Origin: Liopterus haemorrhoidalis
Lineage: Eukaryota > Arthropoda > Insecta > Coleoptera > Dytiscidae
Reading direction: 5' to 3'
NCBI GenBank assembly: GCA_963971575.1
Contig: OZ020625.1
Span: 29,797,753 to 29,861,752 of the forward strand
DNA length: 64,000 bases
In this document: piece by piece, positions 12,801 to 22,185 of the stretch
How positions within the stretch are numbered: position 1 is the first letter of the stretch
Layout: each line of letters starts with the position of its first letter
Program-made: the position numbers and the translations under genes
The notes under the pieces: generated by a model
What the model was told of the DNA's origin: nothing
Seen by the model: only the letters and a program-made list of their open reading frames with translations
The model's database searches: none

Positions 12801-14820
12801 AATATTCTCTTTGAAATGATGTATATCAAATAATTTAAATGTATTTGAAATAATAAGGAAATATTTGAAATATTTAAAATACTAGGAAAATATTTTAAAT
12901 ACTGTGGAAATAAAACATTTTAAATAATAGGGAAATATTCTCTTTGAAATGATGTATTTCAAATAATTTAAATGTATTTGAAATAATAAGGAAATATTTG
13001 AAATATTTAAAATACTAGGAAAATATTTGAAATAAAATATTTTAAATAATAGGGAAATATTCTCTTTGAAATAATGTATTTCAAATAATTTAAATGTATT
13101 TGAAATAATAAGGAAATATTTGAAATATTAGGAAATATTTAAAATACTAGGAAAATATTTGAAATAATGTGGAGATAAAATATTTTAAATAATAGGGAAA
13201 TATTCTCTTTGAAATGATGTATTTCAAATAATTTAAATGTATTTGAAATAATAAGGAAATATTTGAAATATTTAAAATACTAGGAAAATATTTGAAATAA
13301 AATATTTTAAATAATAGGGAAATATTCTCTTTGAAATAATGTATTTCAAATAATTTAAATGTATTTGAAATAATAAGGAAATATTTGAAATATTAGGAAA
13401 TATTTAAAATACTAGGAAAATATTTGAAATAATGTGGAGATAAAATATTTTAAATAATAGGGAAATATTCTCTTTGAAATGATGTATATCAAATAATTTA
13501 AATGTATTTGAAATAATAAGGAAATATTTGAAATATTTAAAATACTAGGAAAATATTTGAAATACTGTGGAAATAAAACATTTTAAATAATAGGGAAATA
13601 TTCTCTTTGAAATGATGTATTTCAAATAATTTAAATGTATTTGAAATAATAAGGAAATATTTGAAATATTTAAAATACTAGGAAAATATTTGAAATAATG
13701 TGGAAATAAAATATTTTAAATAATAGGGAAATATTCTCTTTGAAATAATGTATTTCAAATAATTTAAATGTATTTGAAATAATAAGGAAATATTTGAAAT
13801 ATTAGGAAATATTTAAAATACTAGGAAAATATTTGAAATAATGTGGAAATAAAATATTTTAAATAATAGGGAAATATTCTCTTTGAAATGATGTATATCA
13901 AATAATTTAAATGTATTTGAAATAATAAGGAAATATTTAAAATACTAGGAAAATATTTGAAATACTGTGGAAATAAAACATTTTAAATAATAGGGAAATA
14001 TTCTCTTTGAAATGATGTATTTCAAATAATTTAAATGTATTTGAAATAATAAGGAAATATTTGAAATATTAGGATCCTATTATTTACTAGAAACAGAGTC
14101 GACCCTTGATCTAATTTACACAAAAATCTGAAATGGTCCGGTCTTTCTACCTTCAGGTAAACCTCTAGGTAACTATCTGACAGATAAGGTTATCTGGAAC
14201 TTCATCTGCTGAATAAATGTCAATACCAATCAGTGAATTCAATACGTCAGTCTCATTATCCGTTAGATAAATTTGTATTGAAAGACGGGATGACATTTAT
14301 TCAGCACAGAAAGTATCACATAACCTCATCTGTCAGATAGTTACCTAGAGGGGTACCTCAAGGGGGAAAATATGGGCCTAAATATTTTATTCCAAAATCG
14401 TCATACTTTTTTGTTCTGTAATTTATTTTTATTTTGTCTATTTTATATCTGCTATCACATGTTAAACAAATTTGGACCTAAATCGTGTATTTTGTAGATA
14501 AATATTCTCAGAAAGCCCCAGCAATTTTTAAAATTAATTTATGCTAAGACTATTTAATTTTTATGCCATTTTAATGTTTCTAACATGTTTCTGATTTTAT
14601 TTTAGGAAGTAATTACTACGCTCCCCAACCCGCTTATACGCAAGCGCAAGGGACGTATTCAACCGGTCAGTTCACAACCACCACCCAATATACTGCTGCG
14701 CCTGCGCAGAATGCTTATCCAACCGCAACTGCACAACCGGCGGTACCAAATCGGGTACCAGGCTACGAATACACCGGTACCCAACAATGGGGTACACAAA
14801 ACAATCAGTACTACAGATAG
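1157..14820 (+). CDS. Hakai: Hakai E3 ubiquitin ligase (CBLL1 homologue), six coding exons
   Basis: Joining 1157-1373, 4269-4480, 8437-8613, 8670-8834, 10356-10677 and 14606-14820 gives an uninterrupted 435-aa frame with every junction in phase and GT/AG borders. Visible order: RG-repeat-rich N-terminus (about residues 9-31), acidic stretch, conserved [18 protein letters not shown] block, RING finger (Cys130, 133, 146, His148, Cys151, 154, 162, 165), then the Hakai-type zinc-binding segment ending [17 protein letters not shown], and a long Q/P/T/Y-rich tail with the conserved NLITVPIQD motif. Known family role: RING E3 ligase; vertebrate CBLL1 binds phosphotyrosine of E-cadherin, and in flies and mammals Hakai is part of the m6A writer complex with Virma, WTAP/Fl(2)d and Zc3h13/Flacc. 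Nuclear/cytoplasmic, no membrane segment. A T-run plus cttag directly precedes the ATG, so a 5' UTR exon may lie upstream. Identification is strong; exon 1 start is inferred. Confidence 0.95.
1549..2006 (+). pseudogene. Internally deleted mariner transposase
   Basis: The N-terminal helix-turn-helix part of a mariner transposase ([14 protein letters not shown] ... ITVRRWV) starts at MAAGMDVRL. After an internal deletion near 1720-1760 it continues with the C-terminal part: a degraded [17 protein letters not shown] stretch, then [13 protein letters not shown] and [14 protein letters not shown] to the TGA at 2004-2006. The first two catalytic Asp regions are missing, so it is inactive. It lies in Hakai intron 1. 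Terminal inverted repeats were not convincingly located. Confidence 0.75.
2145..2300 (+). mobile_element. hAT-like terminal fragment
   Basis: Begins cagcgttttccaacct, the kind of terminal sequence seen in Charlie-like hAT elements, followed by 'gcggaccgg'. A similar terminus occurs at 46115-46194. No transposase or second end was found. Confidence 0.4.
2451..3577 (+). mobile_element. Helentron/DINE-1-like element X, copy A
   Basis: Begins agggttttgtaggta and has a short (GTCT)n. Near the right end lies the inverted partner tacctgcgaaaccctg, followed by the hairpin gtgtgaaaattcacac and 'cttcacatcaa' in a T-run. These match helentron-associated elements: subterminal inverted repeats, GTCY microsatellite and 3' hairpin. 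The region 3420-3510 before the right end diverges from other copies. It lies in Hakai intron 1. Confidence 0.8.
3001..3083 (+). other. tRNA-like core of X copy A
   Basis: TGGTCTAGTGGCTCAG resembles a pol III A-box, and GGTTCGTTCC resembles a degraded B-box 45-50 bp further on. The core sits between flanks shared with the other X copies but is itself unlike their cores. Not predicted to be a functional tRNA. Confidence 0.55.
3680..3862 (-). pseudogene. Non-LTR retrotransposon fragment, after the RT domain
   Basis: On the minus strand an open frame reads [16 protein letters not shown] ... [14 protein letters not shown] sequence, the standard segment just C-terminal to the reverse transcriptase domain of CR1/Jockey-type LINEs (FLGxxIDxxLxWxxH). 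No stop is seen within about 55 codons, but both ends are truncated. It lies in Hakai intron 1. Confidence 0.7.
4269..4480 (+). CDS. Hakai: Hakai coding exon 2 (first half of RING)
   Basis: Acceptor gttaacag|AA restores frame from exon 1 and donor ATG|gtaagt is phase 0. It encodes the conserved [19 protein letters not shown] block and the first zinc-ligand pair CDKC (the preceding CC gives one extra cysteine) up to IYGRM. An alternative acceptor 12 bases downstream (caacag) would drop four residues. Confidence 0.93.
4505..5741 (+). mobile_element. hAT element with 8-bp target duplication
   Basis: Termini are CAGTGGCGCAACAA and its near complement TTGTTGCGGCACTG. They are flanked on both sides by TTAGTTTC (4497-4504 and 5742-5749), an exact 8-bp duplication. 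Inside, about 4684-4985 encodes a degraded hAT dimerisation domain ([20 protein letters not shown], then RSFSKLK) followed by stops. Non-autonomous. It lies 24 bp downstream of the Hakai exon 2 donor. Confidence 0.9.
6241..6512 (+). pseudogene. Tigger-like transposase C-terminus
   Basis: [20 protein letters not shown] then [12 protein letters not shown] matches the acidic tail of DDE_1 (Tigger/jerky) transposases. A frame change near 6384 leads to [14 protein letters not shown] and a tail ending [11 protein letters not shown]. The catalytic DDE core is absent. Confidence 0.7.
6803..7867 (+). mobile_element. Helentron/DINE-1-like element X, copy B
   Basis: Full-length copy: left agggttttgtaggta, (GTCT)n at about 6852-6889, conserved block ending 'gaatagtacaacagg', tRNA-like core, right inverted partner tacctgcaaaaccc, hairpin gtgtgaaaattcacac, and terminal 'cacatcaa' into a T-run. 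Inserted in the Tigger element. No protein-coding gene. Confidence 0.85.
7372..7443 (+). other. tRNA-like core of X copy B
   Basis: Contains gtggcgtggttgg (A-box-like) and a perfect B-box GGTTCGAATCC. Flanks match copies C and E while the first two thirds of the core differ. Confidence 0.6.
8437..8613 (+). CDS. Hakai: Hakai coding exon 3 (rest of RING)
   Basis: Acceptor ttccag, donor CAA|gtaaaac, phase 0 both sides (59 codons). It encodes [11 protein letters not shown] and CPRC, completing the RING, then the zinc-binding segment [20 protein letters not shown]. This is the most conserved part of Hakai. Confidence 0.95.
8670..8834 (+). CDS. Hakai: Hakai coding exon 4 (C2H2-like HINHRH segment)
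   Basis: Only 56 bp of intron separates it from exon 3. It starts [11 protein letters not shown], the histidine half of the Hakai phosphotyrosine-binding zinc fold, then becomes Q/V-rich. Acceptor gtcgtag, donor acca|gtaagt, phase 0 (55 codons). Confidence 0.93.
8880..9030 (+). mobile_element. tRNA-derived SINE
   Basis: The head GGCGTAGCGTAGTGGTAACA followed by GGGTTCGAATCCCG carries near-consensus pol III A- and B-boxes at tRNA spacing. A short unrelated body and an A-run (about 9019-9030) follow. It lies in Hakai intron 4. Confidence 0.65.
9000..9072 (+). repeat. Duplicate of Hakai exon 5 acceptor flank (upstream copy)
   Basis: gcagaaaaggccattatatt, an A/T tract, 'aagacaacctagttataatttg' split by two changes, then T-run and ag. 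It closely matches 10281-10355, which ends at the true exon 5 acceptor. The upstream copy ends exactly where X copy C begins. Confidence 0.7.
9071..10087 (+). mobile_element. Helentron/DINE-1-like element X, copy C
   Basis: Same architecture as copy B with the GTCT tract reduced to about three units. Right subterminal repeat tacctgcaaaaccctg is followed by the hairpin and 'cacatcaa' into T-run. It lies between the two copies of the exon 5 acceptor flank in Hakai intron 4. Confidence 0.85.
9608..9673 (+). other. tRNA-like core of X copy C
   Basis: tcgtagcgtagtacg (A-box-like) and GAGTTCGATTCC (B-box GWTCRANNC). The 3' third (tttgcaaactag.gttcga) is shared with copy B; the 5' part is not. Confidence 0.55.
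10281..10355 (+). repeat. Duplicate of Hakai exon 5 acceptor flank (downstream, functional copy)
   Basis: gcagcaaaggccattaaatt, T-run, 'aagacaaccc', 'tataatttg', T-run and aag at the exon 5 border. It pairs with 9000-9072. The 10088-10280 interval before it holds AT-rich sequence and a small palindrome 'cgggcccct...tcgggccct' but nothing else I recognise. Confidence 0.7.
10356..10677 (+). CDS. Hakai: Hakai coding exon 5 (NLITVPIQD region)
   Basis: Acceptor ttttttaag, donor CCACAAG|gtaaat, phase 1. Encodes a Q/H/T-rich stretch carrying [12 protein letters not shown], a motif also present in the vertebrate protein, then Pro/Met-rich sequence. The acceptor flank is duplicated about 1.3 kb upstream. 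Confidence 0.9.
10710..14085. repeat. AT-rich minisatellite, 143/133-bp units, ~24 copies
   Basis: Head-to-tail units, each containing 'gggaaatattctctttgaaa', begin near 10872, 11015, 11158, 11301 and onward to about 14001. Long units are 143 bp and short units about 133 bp (lacking 'attaggaaat'); some are about 123 bp. Variants (gatgtatatc / gatgtatttc / aatgtatttc, and aaaacat versus aaatat) recur in a three-unit order from about 12395 on. It lies in Hakai intron 5. Confidence 0.93.
14150..14363. mobile_element. Hairpin MITE
   Basis: Inverted arms share ctctaggtaactatctgaca and an inner 'ctgaataaatgtca' pair with their complements near 14285-14350. No coding capacity. Hakai intron 5, just after the minisatellite. 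Confidence 0.75.
14606..14820 (+). CDS. Hakai: Hakai terminal coding exon 6
   Basis: Acceptor tttattttag, phase 1 entry, stop TAG at 14818-14820. Encodes a low-complexity Tyr/Gln/Ala/Thr tail ending NNQYYR. Reading frame and composition are clearly coding against the very AT-rich surroundings. Confidence 0.9.
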
Positions 14821-15028
14821 GATGACGATCAAGAAATACAGAACGATTTTTATTTTAAACAGAACGAATATTGGATTTAGTTAATATAAGTTTATAAAAA
14901 TATATGATAATACATTAAATAATTTAAAATAGAGAAATTGTTTATTAATTTTTAATACCCTAGTTCACCATCTGCTTAGAGTTTACTAAGCTTTCAGAAA
15001 CTAGCCCTTAGTTTTTTAATTTTAGAAG
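14821..15028 (+). other. Hakai 3' flank
   Basis: AT-rich sequence after the Hakai stop. A possible ATTAAA polyadenylation signal lies near 14913; no canonical AATAAA was seen close by. Confidence 0.4.
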
Positions 15029-15029
15029 T

Positions 15030-15595
15030 TTAGCCGCATTCAGAGCTCTTAAATCAATAGCTTATGCACTGTAGCTTATAGACTGTTCACTGTCACCAGA
15101 AGTTTGTCATATGGTAAGACGTGAAACCGTTCAGACCTCCAAATTTAATACGCTGTTTGTTGTGGATTGTGCATAATTTTCTAAACTTATAGCTAGTGAG
15201 ATGTTTTAATGAGACAGACATATAAACACATTGGCTATCGCATTCTATCAGTGACACCGTAATTATCGAATTTCTTTACATAACCTAACATAATGTCATC
15301 ATTAACAAATCTTGCTCAAAATTACAAGGACAGTAAATATGATCAATTTAGGTAATTAGGTAGTTAAAATCTAAGACAACAGAATTATAAGAACGATAAT
15401 ACATATAAAATATTTTACGAAGCTAAATAGTTGGTTTCAAAATTCACAGATGGAGGGCTATTCGTAACGTACTAATTTATAACAGATGTGAACGGTACAT
15501 GGAACGTTGAAAGAATGCATTAAAGCATAACTAAGAGCGACACAACCCACAGTCTATAACTTATTAATTTAAAGAGGTCTGAATGCGGCTTTGAG
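15030..15595. mobile_element. MITE with imperfect ~50-bp inverted ends
   Basis: agccgcattcaga ... ctcttaaat at the left and its near complement (atttaaagaggtctgaatgc, then ggct) at the right. A second inverted pair, 'cttatagactgt', lies inside both ends. No reading frame recognised. Confidence 0.6.
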
Positions 15596-16639
15596 TAAAA
15601 AACCGGAAAATTTATATTTTCGTTCATAACTAGTAACTTATTTATTTTTTAGGCGAACAAAGACATCATTGGGTCCCTTAATGCGACAACTTTGGTTTAA
15701 TTTAACCGACATCATAGCCTTACCATTCTAGAGATCCCCACACTTAAAAAGTTATTTTGGACAATCTGTAGTCAAAAATTAAAAAAAAAAAAAACAATAT
15801 ATTAACATAGAATACATGATAGTACATTTAAAATTCATCGTAACTATGAAGTCTTCTCCGGAAGCAACAGGTCCCACGCTGGCATTTCTGAAATTTTCCC
15901 GATCGCAATAGATAACGATTGCTTATACTTACACCTAGCTTTTACAAGCCGTAATCTGTTCGTAGTAATTTCTAACAGTTCGTTACTATCAGCCACAAGC
16001 ACAGAATAATTTTAAAACACTCCTACGAAGTCTCAACTTGTGTCTGAAGATAATAAACCTTCGAAAATTACTCTACGAACAAACCTTACTCTTACCTTTA
16101 CAATACACACAGAAAAATATAAGGAAAATCACATAAAATACATAATTAAACGTTAAAAATTGTGTAAAAACTCAATACCCACCATAAATTTAGTTTTTCC
16201 GAAGCAACAGGTCTTTTCTGAAAAGTATTTCCATCTCACTCCAACACACAGCAAATGCAACCATACCATCTTTCTCTTACACACTGCCTATACGTAATAA
16301 ATTTTGCAAAAATCAAAAAATACGTTTTCAAAAGTTGGAAAATAGCTTAAATTAAAGTTTTATACCTTTTAAACTATTAGGATTGTTTAAATAAATGATA
16401 AAACACAATTTATGAGTCCTGATTTTCCGTTTCCAAGAGACGCTAATTTTGTTAAACGATTCATTCTTGTATTTCACCATCCCCAAGTGTAATTTTTGTT
16501 TCTAAAGCTTCCTTAGGCCTTCTTCTAACTTTTTGACTTTTGGTTTTGATTAAAATTAACTTTTTTACACATTTTTTTGGGCATAAAAGGTCGGAGTTTC
16601 GGGAGACGATGTAGAACGTTCTAGAAGCGCTGCTACACT
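15596..16639. other. Intergenic, no gene recognised
   Basis: AT-rich. 15598-15680 resembles 41388-41480 (ccgg, aaatttaca/tattttcgttcata, ctagtaac), so it is a dispersed repeat. Nothing coding seen. Confidence 0.4.
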
Positions 16640-17520
16640 AGCGGTGGCTTGGGTAAACTAAATTTGAATGTGTTCCAATATGTTTCTTCAAATAATTTAA
16701 TTTAAAAATTAATTTCTCAAATTCTGTTTAATATTAAGAAATGAAATTTTCAGGGGGTATTTTTTATAATATTTTCTGTCTACTGGCCAAATTTGGTTAA
16801 GCTGCGTAAGGTATTATCGGAGTATAATAATTTTAATGTCTACCAAAATTTTTTTTAACAATTTATTTTAAAAATTAATTTATCAAATTCTGTTTGATAT
16901 TAAGAAGTGAAATTTTCAGGGGGTATTTTTAATAATATTATTTACCTACTGGTGAAATTTGGTTAGACTGCGTAAGGTATTATCGGAGTATAATAATTTT
17001 AATGTCTACCAAAATATTTTTTGTAATTATTTATTTAAAAAATTAATTTGTCAAATTCTGTTTAATATTAAGAAGTGAAATTTTCAGGGGATATTTTTTA
17101 TAATATTATTTACCTACTGGTGAAATTTGGTTAGACTGCGTAAGGTATTATCGGAGTATAATAATTTTAATGTGTACCAAAATGATATTTGAAATTATTT
17201 ATTTTAAAAATTAATTTCTCAAATTCTGTTTAATATTAAGAAGTGAAATTTTCAGGGGGTATTTTTTATAATATTATTTACCTACTGGTAAAATTTGGTT
17301 AGACTGCGTAATGTATTATCGGAGTATAATAATTTTAATATCTACCAAAATATTTTTTGAAATTATTTATTTAAAAAATTAATTTGCCAAATTCTGTTTA
17401 ATATTAAGAAATGAAATTTTCAGGGGTTATTTTCTATAATAGTATCTGCCTTCTGACCAAATTTGGTTATGCTGCGTAATGTATTAACGGAGTTTAATAA
17501 TTTTACTGTCTACCAAAAAT
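16640..17520. repeat. Tandem repeat, 167-168-bp unit, ~5 copies
   Basis: gtattatcggagtataataa recurs at about 16811, 16978, 17145, 17313 and (diverged) 17481, with the shared segment 'gaaattttcaggggg' in each unit. The last unit is the most decayed. Confidence 0.9.
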
Positions 17521-17734
17521 AATTTTTCAAATTCTGTTAAGTGAAAAAATCATGTGCAATTTTTTTTTTATAATTATTCTTTATAATAGTCAATAATTTA
17601 AACGTTAGAATAAAATTTACTCCACCTTTACCATTTTTAAACGCAAGTTATATAAAAACTAATTCGAATTTATCTATATTTTATATTTCGGGATTTGAGT
17701 TCAAAAACAATTATTTAAAAATAGTAAACAAACA

Positions 17735-18143
17735 ATTCACTTTATGTAGCTACTGTATTTTAAACCAGATGTGTTAAGTTTATGGCGATGTTTATTGCCC
17801 TTATAAATCGGACATCTGGGATTTGGGCAATATTTTTAATATTTTTATAGGTGGTAAGAAAGTACAGACTAAGCCTATTAGTTTCAAATGTACTGCCCTA
17901 CAAATTGATGACAAAATACACTTTATGACAATACATTACAAGCCCAGTTCTCGCGTTCAACATGACATCGATCCAGATCCGGATTACTCCGGTCACTGCT
18001 CACAATCGCCCGATCAATCGAATCATTGAAACTATGCAGTGAGCCGTGAGCCGGCTCATTTCAATTTGGTGAACCGTGTCACTTCGGTCAGTGTACTGAG
18101 CCGACTCAGTGAACCGGTTCGTTAATGAACGACCCATCTCTAG
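17735..18143 (+). mobile_element. 5'-truncated non-autonomous hAT (same family as 49212-50311)
   Basis: From 'caattcactttatgtagcta' to the terminal cgacccatctcta it parallels the right 430 bp of the 49212-50311 element, including the 'gagccgtgagccggctcat' block. The left end is missing. Confidence 0.75.
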
Positions 18144-18606
18144 CTGGAACCCATGTTTGCATTTACTTATGGAAAATCGTGATTCGTTTAACGAATAACT
18201 CGTACTACAATTCACCTCCTGAAACAAATTAAATTCGTTAACCGATGTTTTATTGTATATCTATATTTATGTTTTAAAATATATTGTGTTATTTGTGTGA
18301 AAATGATGTAAAAATAACATAATAACGTCAAATATATGATATAATTGAATCAACTAATTTGTGAGAAGCCTTACAGGACTTTGTGATGAGACTCCAGGCG
18401 AAGCCCTACACAAATTACATCAAAAATCAATAAGGGACTCCCGCACAATATTCTCTATCAGCCAGACCCCGTTTAATAACAAAAACATAGTAAATACGTC
18501 GAAAACACGGCCGCAATATACGTCGAAAATGTTTACTTTTTGTTTTGAAGATTTAAATAACAAATAATGACACATAATTTACATTATTTGTGAAAATTGT
18601 GAATTA

Positions 18607-19110
18607 AAAAAAACATAACTCAAAAACGGTTAGAGATACAGTCTGTTCCAAACGGTTAAGCGGAACTAAATGGGAATTTAGTTCTTTTAGGTTGTCACGA
18701 GAAGGGACCTTGCTTGGGTTATTTCATTTTTCACGTTGGGATGTCAAAATTTAAAATTACAACAATGAAACCATGGAAACGAATGACATATGTCAAAATT
18801 AAATATTTTTTTTAGATATTTTAATGACAAAAAAATAAATAAATGGGAAATTTGTATTAAGAATTACACAAAAAATCAAATTATAAAGAAAATGACATTT
18901 TAAAATGATATTAACCTTAACCAAAAAATGTTTATTGTAAGTATGATTTACAAAGCTTAAACAAAACGGCCGAAAGGCACGATTTAAACGATGAAAGTAG
19001 ATTGCAAGATCTAGTTCCGCTTAACCGTTTGGAACAGACTGTAGCGACCTTCAGTTAGAATTTTTGGATTTAGACCGGGAGCTCATGACAGTTTTTGGTC
19101 TCCGATTTCA
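18607..19110 (+). repeat. Satellite unit (20.3-kb family) split by MITE Q1
   Basis: A single unit beginning ctcaaaaacggttagagata is interrupted and resumes after 19042 as tagcgacctt...attttt. Intact units at 20300-21300 provide the uninterrupted site. Confidence 0.8.
18639..19041. mobile_element. MITE Q1, 403 bp, TA target duplication
   Basis: Inverted ends cagtctgttccaaacggtta and the complement, extending to about 28 bp. Flanked by TA (18637-18638 and 19042-19043). Copies occur at 50944-51350 and, diverged, at 55964-56467. Confidence 0.9.
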
Positions 19111-19935
19111 TACAGCATGCCTTTTAGAGGAAACAATATTTACCCTGTGACAACAAAAAAGGGATGGTACTAAACCCCTGCACGCTTTCCGGTCATAGGG
19201 AAAATTGCATTTCCACTTAAACACAAAATTTTTGTGCTTTTCTCTGATTTAATATTGCTTGCTCTTTTGTCAAAAGAAAGTTATAACAAATTTAAAGTCT
19301 TTTAAATATATGCCCCTTACGATCGTACCCCTTACGATTTTTTCGAATTTTGAGCAAAAATTTTTTGTCTCCGATTTTATTGAAAATTGGTACAAGTATG
19401 TATTTTTGGTCATAGATTAACAAAATTTAGTCCATTTTGAAATTTGGGCAAAAGTTTTGGATTTATAGGCAAAAAACTGACCCAAATCGGCTCTAACTCA
19501 AAAACTAGTAAAGCATGAATTTTTTAAATATTTTTTTCATAATCCTTATCCCAAAATTAGTTTTAAACTATATTTGGGGTAAAATCGAAGTCAAAAAATT
19601 TTTGACCAAAATTTCAAAATTTTAGGGGGATAAAATATTTTATTTATTTTTTTTGAAAATAGGTATATTTATACATTTTAGCCTTAGATCACAAATATAT
19701 GGCCATTTTTTGGTTACGGTCTAAAATTTTGACATTTGCGGCAAAAAAAGTAAAAAAAAAAACAATAATATAAACTTTTGACATAAAACAACAGTGATGG
19801 CAGTTAATTAATTCTAAAGCTTGCAGTAGACATTATTTAATTTTTCCATAGCCAGCCCTTATGTAATTACTTTTTGAACTCATGTTACTTACTTCTTATA
19901 TTTCATCTATATTAAAAAAAATTGAAAGCTTCATT
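19111..19935. other. Intergenic AT-rich, no gene recognised
   Basis: Contains short repeats reminiscent of the neighbouring satellite (ctcaaaaactagtaaagcat) but no feature I can name. Confidence 0.4.
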
Positions 19936-19995
19936 ACTTGCCCGACCTTAATATATAAGGGGCAAGTATTGTAATCACGAAAATTTCCAATGTCG
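19936..19995 (+). mobile_element. Solo 5' end of helentron-like family Z
   Basis: cttgcccgaccttaatatat followed by 'aaggggcaagtattgtaatca' split by one change matches the left end of the full Z element at 30177-30877 (read on the minus strand). Confidence 0.7.
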
Positions 19996-20299
19996 AAAAT
20001 TTGGACTTAAAGTATTAAAATATAGTATTTAAATAAATGATCATTCAATTCTGTTTGTTATATTTTTTTTCCAGATGAGTAGTGACTTCATCAGAGTATC
20101 AAATAACAGCTTCCTGCAGCTCATTGTGCCCTAGAGACAGGTATGCCAACTGTCGACCGGGAATCATGCTGCATTTGATCACAGTTAATCGGGTAGGATA
20201 CATTTTACACCGTCAGGTTGGGTGGTCTGATACACTATGGGAAAATACATATGATACTTATGACTTTAATTTATAAATAAATTTATTAGTCCTGGTTAA
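19996..20299. other. No gene recognised
   Basis: Short interval between the Z fragment and the satellite. A small open frame is present but shows no familiar motif. Confidence 0.3.
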
Positions 20300-21300
20300 G
20301 TTTTCAAACACAACTCAAAAACGGTTAGAGATAGCGACCTCCGGTTAGAATTTTTGGATTCTCCGTAGTTTATTTAGTCTATAAGTAATTTGGGGCTTTA
20401 ATCCTTTAACGCGTTTTGAGATTACAATTTTTTTAATGGCATAATTTAGATTATAAAAATTGTGAAATAAAAAAAGTACAACTCAAAAACGGTCAAAGAT
20501 GGCGACCTCCAGTTAGAATATTTGGATTCTCCGTAATTTATTTAGTCTATAAATAATTTGGGGCTTTAATCGTTTAACGTGTTTTGAGATTACAATATTT
20601 TAAATGGCATAACTTACATTATAAAAATTGTGAAGTAAAAAAAGCACAACTCAAAAACGGTCAGAGATGGCGACCTCCAGTTAGAATTTTTGGATTCTCC
20701 GTAATTTATTTAGTCTATAAATAATTTGGGGCTTTAATCGTTTAACGCGTTTTGAGATTAGAATATTATTTTAATGGCATAATTTACTTTATTTGTAAAA
20801 ATTGTGAATTAAAAAAAGCATAACTCAAAAACGGTTAGAGATAGCGACCTCCGGTTAGAATTTTTGGATTTGCCGTAGTTTATTTAGTCAAGAAATAATT
20901 TGGGGCTTTAATAGTTTAACGCTTTTTGAGATTAGGACAATTTTTTTAATGACATAATTTATATTATTTGTTAAAATTGTGAATTAAAAAAAAGCACAAC
21001 TCAAAAACGTTTAAAGATAGCGACTTGCGGTTAGAATTTTTGGATTCACCGTAGTTTTTTTAGTCTAGAAATAATTTGGGGCTTTAATCGTTTAACGCGT
21101 TTTGAGATTACGACAATTTTTTTAATGGCATAATTTACATTTTTCTGTGAAAATTGTGAATTAAAAAAAATCACAACTCAAAAACGGTTAGAGACAGCGA
21201 TCTCCGGTTAGACTTTTTGGATTTTCCGTAGTTTATTTAGTCTAGAAATAATTTGGGGCTTTAGTCGTTTAACTCGTTTTGAGATTACGACAATTTTTTA
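20300..21300 (+). repeat. Satellite array, 168-177-bp unit, six copies
   Basis: actcaaaaacgg starts recur at about 20313, 20481, 20649, 20823, 20999 and 21176. Each unit continues with gcgacct, 'agaatttttggatt', 'tttatttagtcta' and 'ataatttggggcttta'. The array matches the minus-strand unit at 1-1000. Confidence 0.9.
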
Positions 21301-21416
21301 ATTATAATAATTAATAAATAATTTTTGAAAGTTTTTTTGAAATTTTTTCTAGTCTCAATTTTTTCATACTTATGTGTAACGTTTCCATCGTAATGATATA
21401 TAATATCTCTGTTATA

Positions 21417-21812
21417 CTCTATCTCAGAAAGACTGATAGTAATAAAATTTATTATTTATAAAAAGTTATTGTTTTTTCACAAAGAAGCGGCAAAACAAAA
21501 GCGACAAAATATGAATAGTTCGAAACGAAATATTATTAAAAACAACCGAGTGTGCCGCACATATTATATGGGAATACGAACTAGGGTTAAACACAATAGA
21601 TCATAAAAATTTGACCCTAAAATTTTGAGGAAAAATATGGTCACAGGGGTGTGTTTAATGATATGATAAATATGGTCACAGGCGTGAGTTTAATAAAATG
21701 ATAAATAATAATATGGAAATACACAAAACCAATTTAAACGTGTTTAAAATGTGCACGCCTCTGAAAACTGCCTGAAAAATGATTTATTACTATCAGGCTT
21801 TCAGAGATAGAG
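21417..21812. mobile_element. MITE, 396 bp, TA target duplication
   Basis: Inverted ends ctctatctcagaaag ... ctgatagtaataaa and complement, with TA at 21415-21416 and 21813-21814. Interior has no familiar coding sequence. Confidence 0.75.
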
Positions 21813-21908
21813 TATAATAAATAATTCTTGAAAAATTTTTTCAAATTTTTCAAATCTCAATTTTTTCATACTTATTTGTAACGTTTCCATGGTAATGATA
21901 AATAATCA

Positions 21909-22066
21909 GACCAATTCTGTAACTCAGTTACTATGAAAATAGTAACTAAATTCGTCACTATGAGCAAGGTCAGTTACTACCATGAATGAAAGTCATTGTA
22001 CTTTTTATAATATTTTATCTCGTAGTAACGTTCCTACACAGTAATTTTTTACAGAATTGATCTGAT
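21909..22066. mobile_element. Small hairpin MITE in family Y sequence
   Basis: cagaccaattctgtaac at the left and ttacagaattgatctg at the right form inverted ends. Inner segments 'cagttactatgaa' and 'cgtagtaacg' also pair. It interrupts Y sequence that is continuous at 42310-42330. Confidence 0.65.
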
Positions 22067-22185
22067 AATCTTTGTTAGAAAATATTGGGCCATGTTATTT
22101 CTACTCTGCTGCTAGAATATATTTTATACAAGTACTTTGTGATGGCGGTCGGTCCTGTGGTGGCCACAGCTGATTTTTTAGTATA

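Larger units (their letters stand above)
21300..22185 (+). mobile_element. Helentron-like family Y fragments with two MITE insertions
   Basis: Y-type sequence (ttttttcatacttatgtgta, acgtttcca) occurs twice. The second copy ends with the Y 3' terminus: gatggcggtcggtcctg, hairpin ctgtgg-tgg-ccacag, 'ctgatttttt'. It is broken by MITEs at 21417-21812 and 21909-22066. The Y 5' end and microsatellite are missing. Confidence 0.7.
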
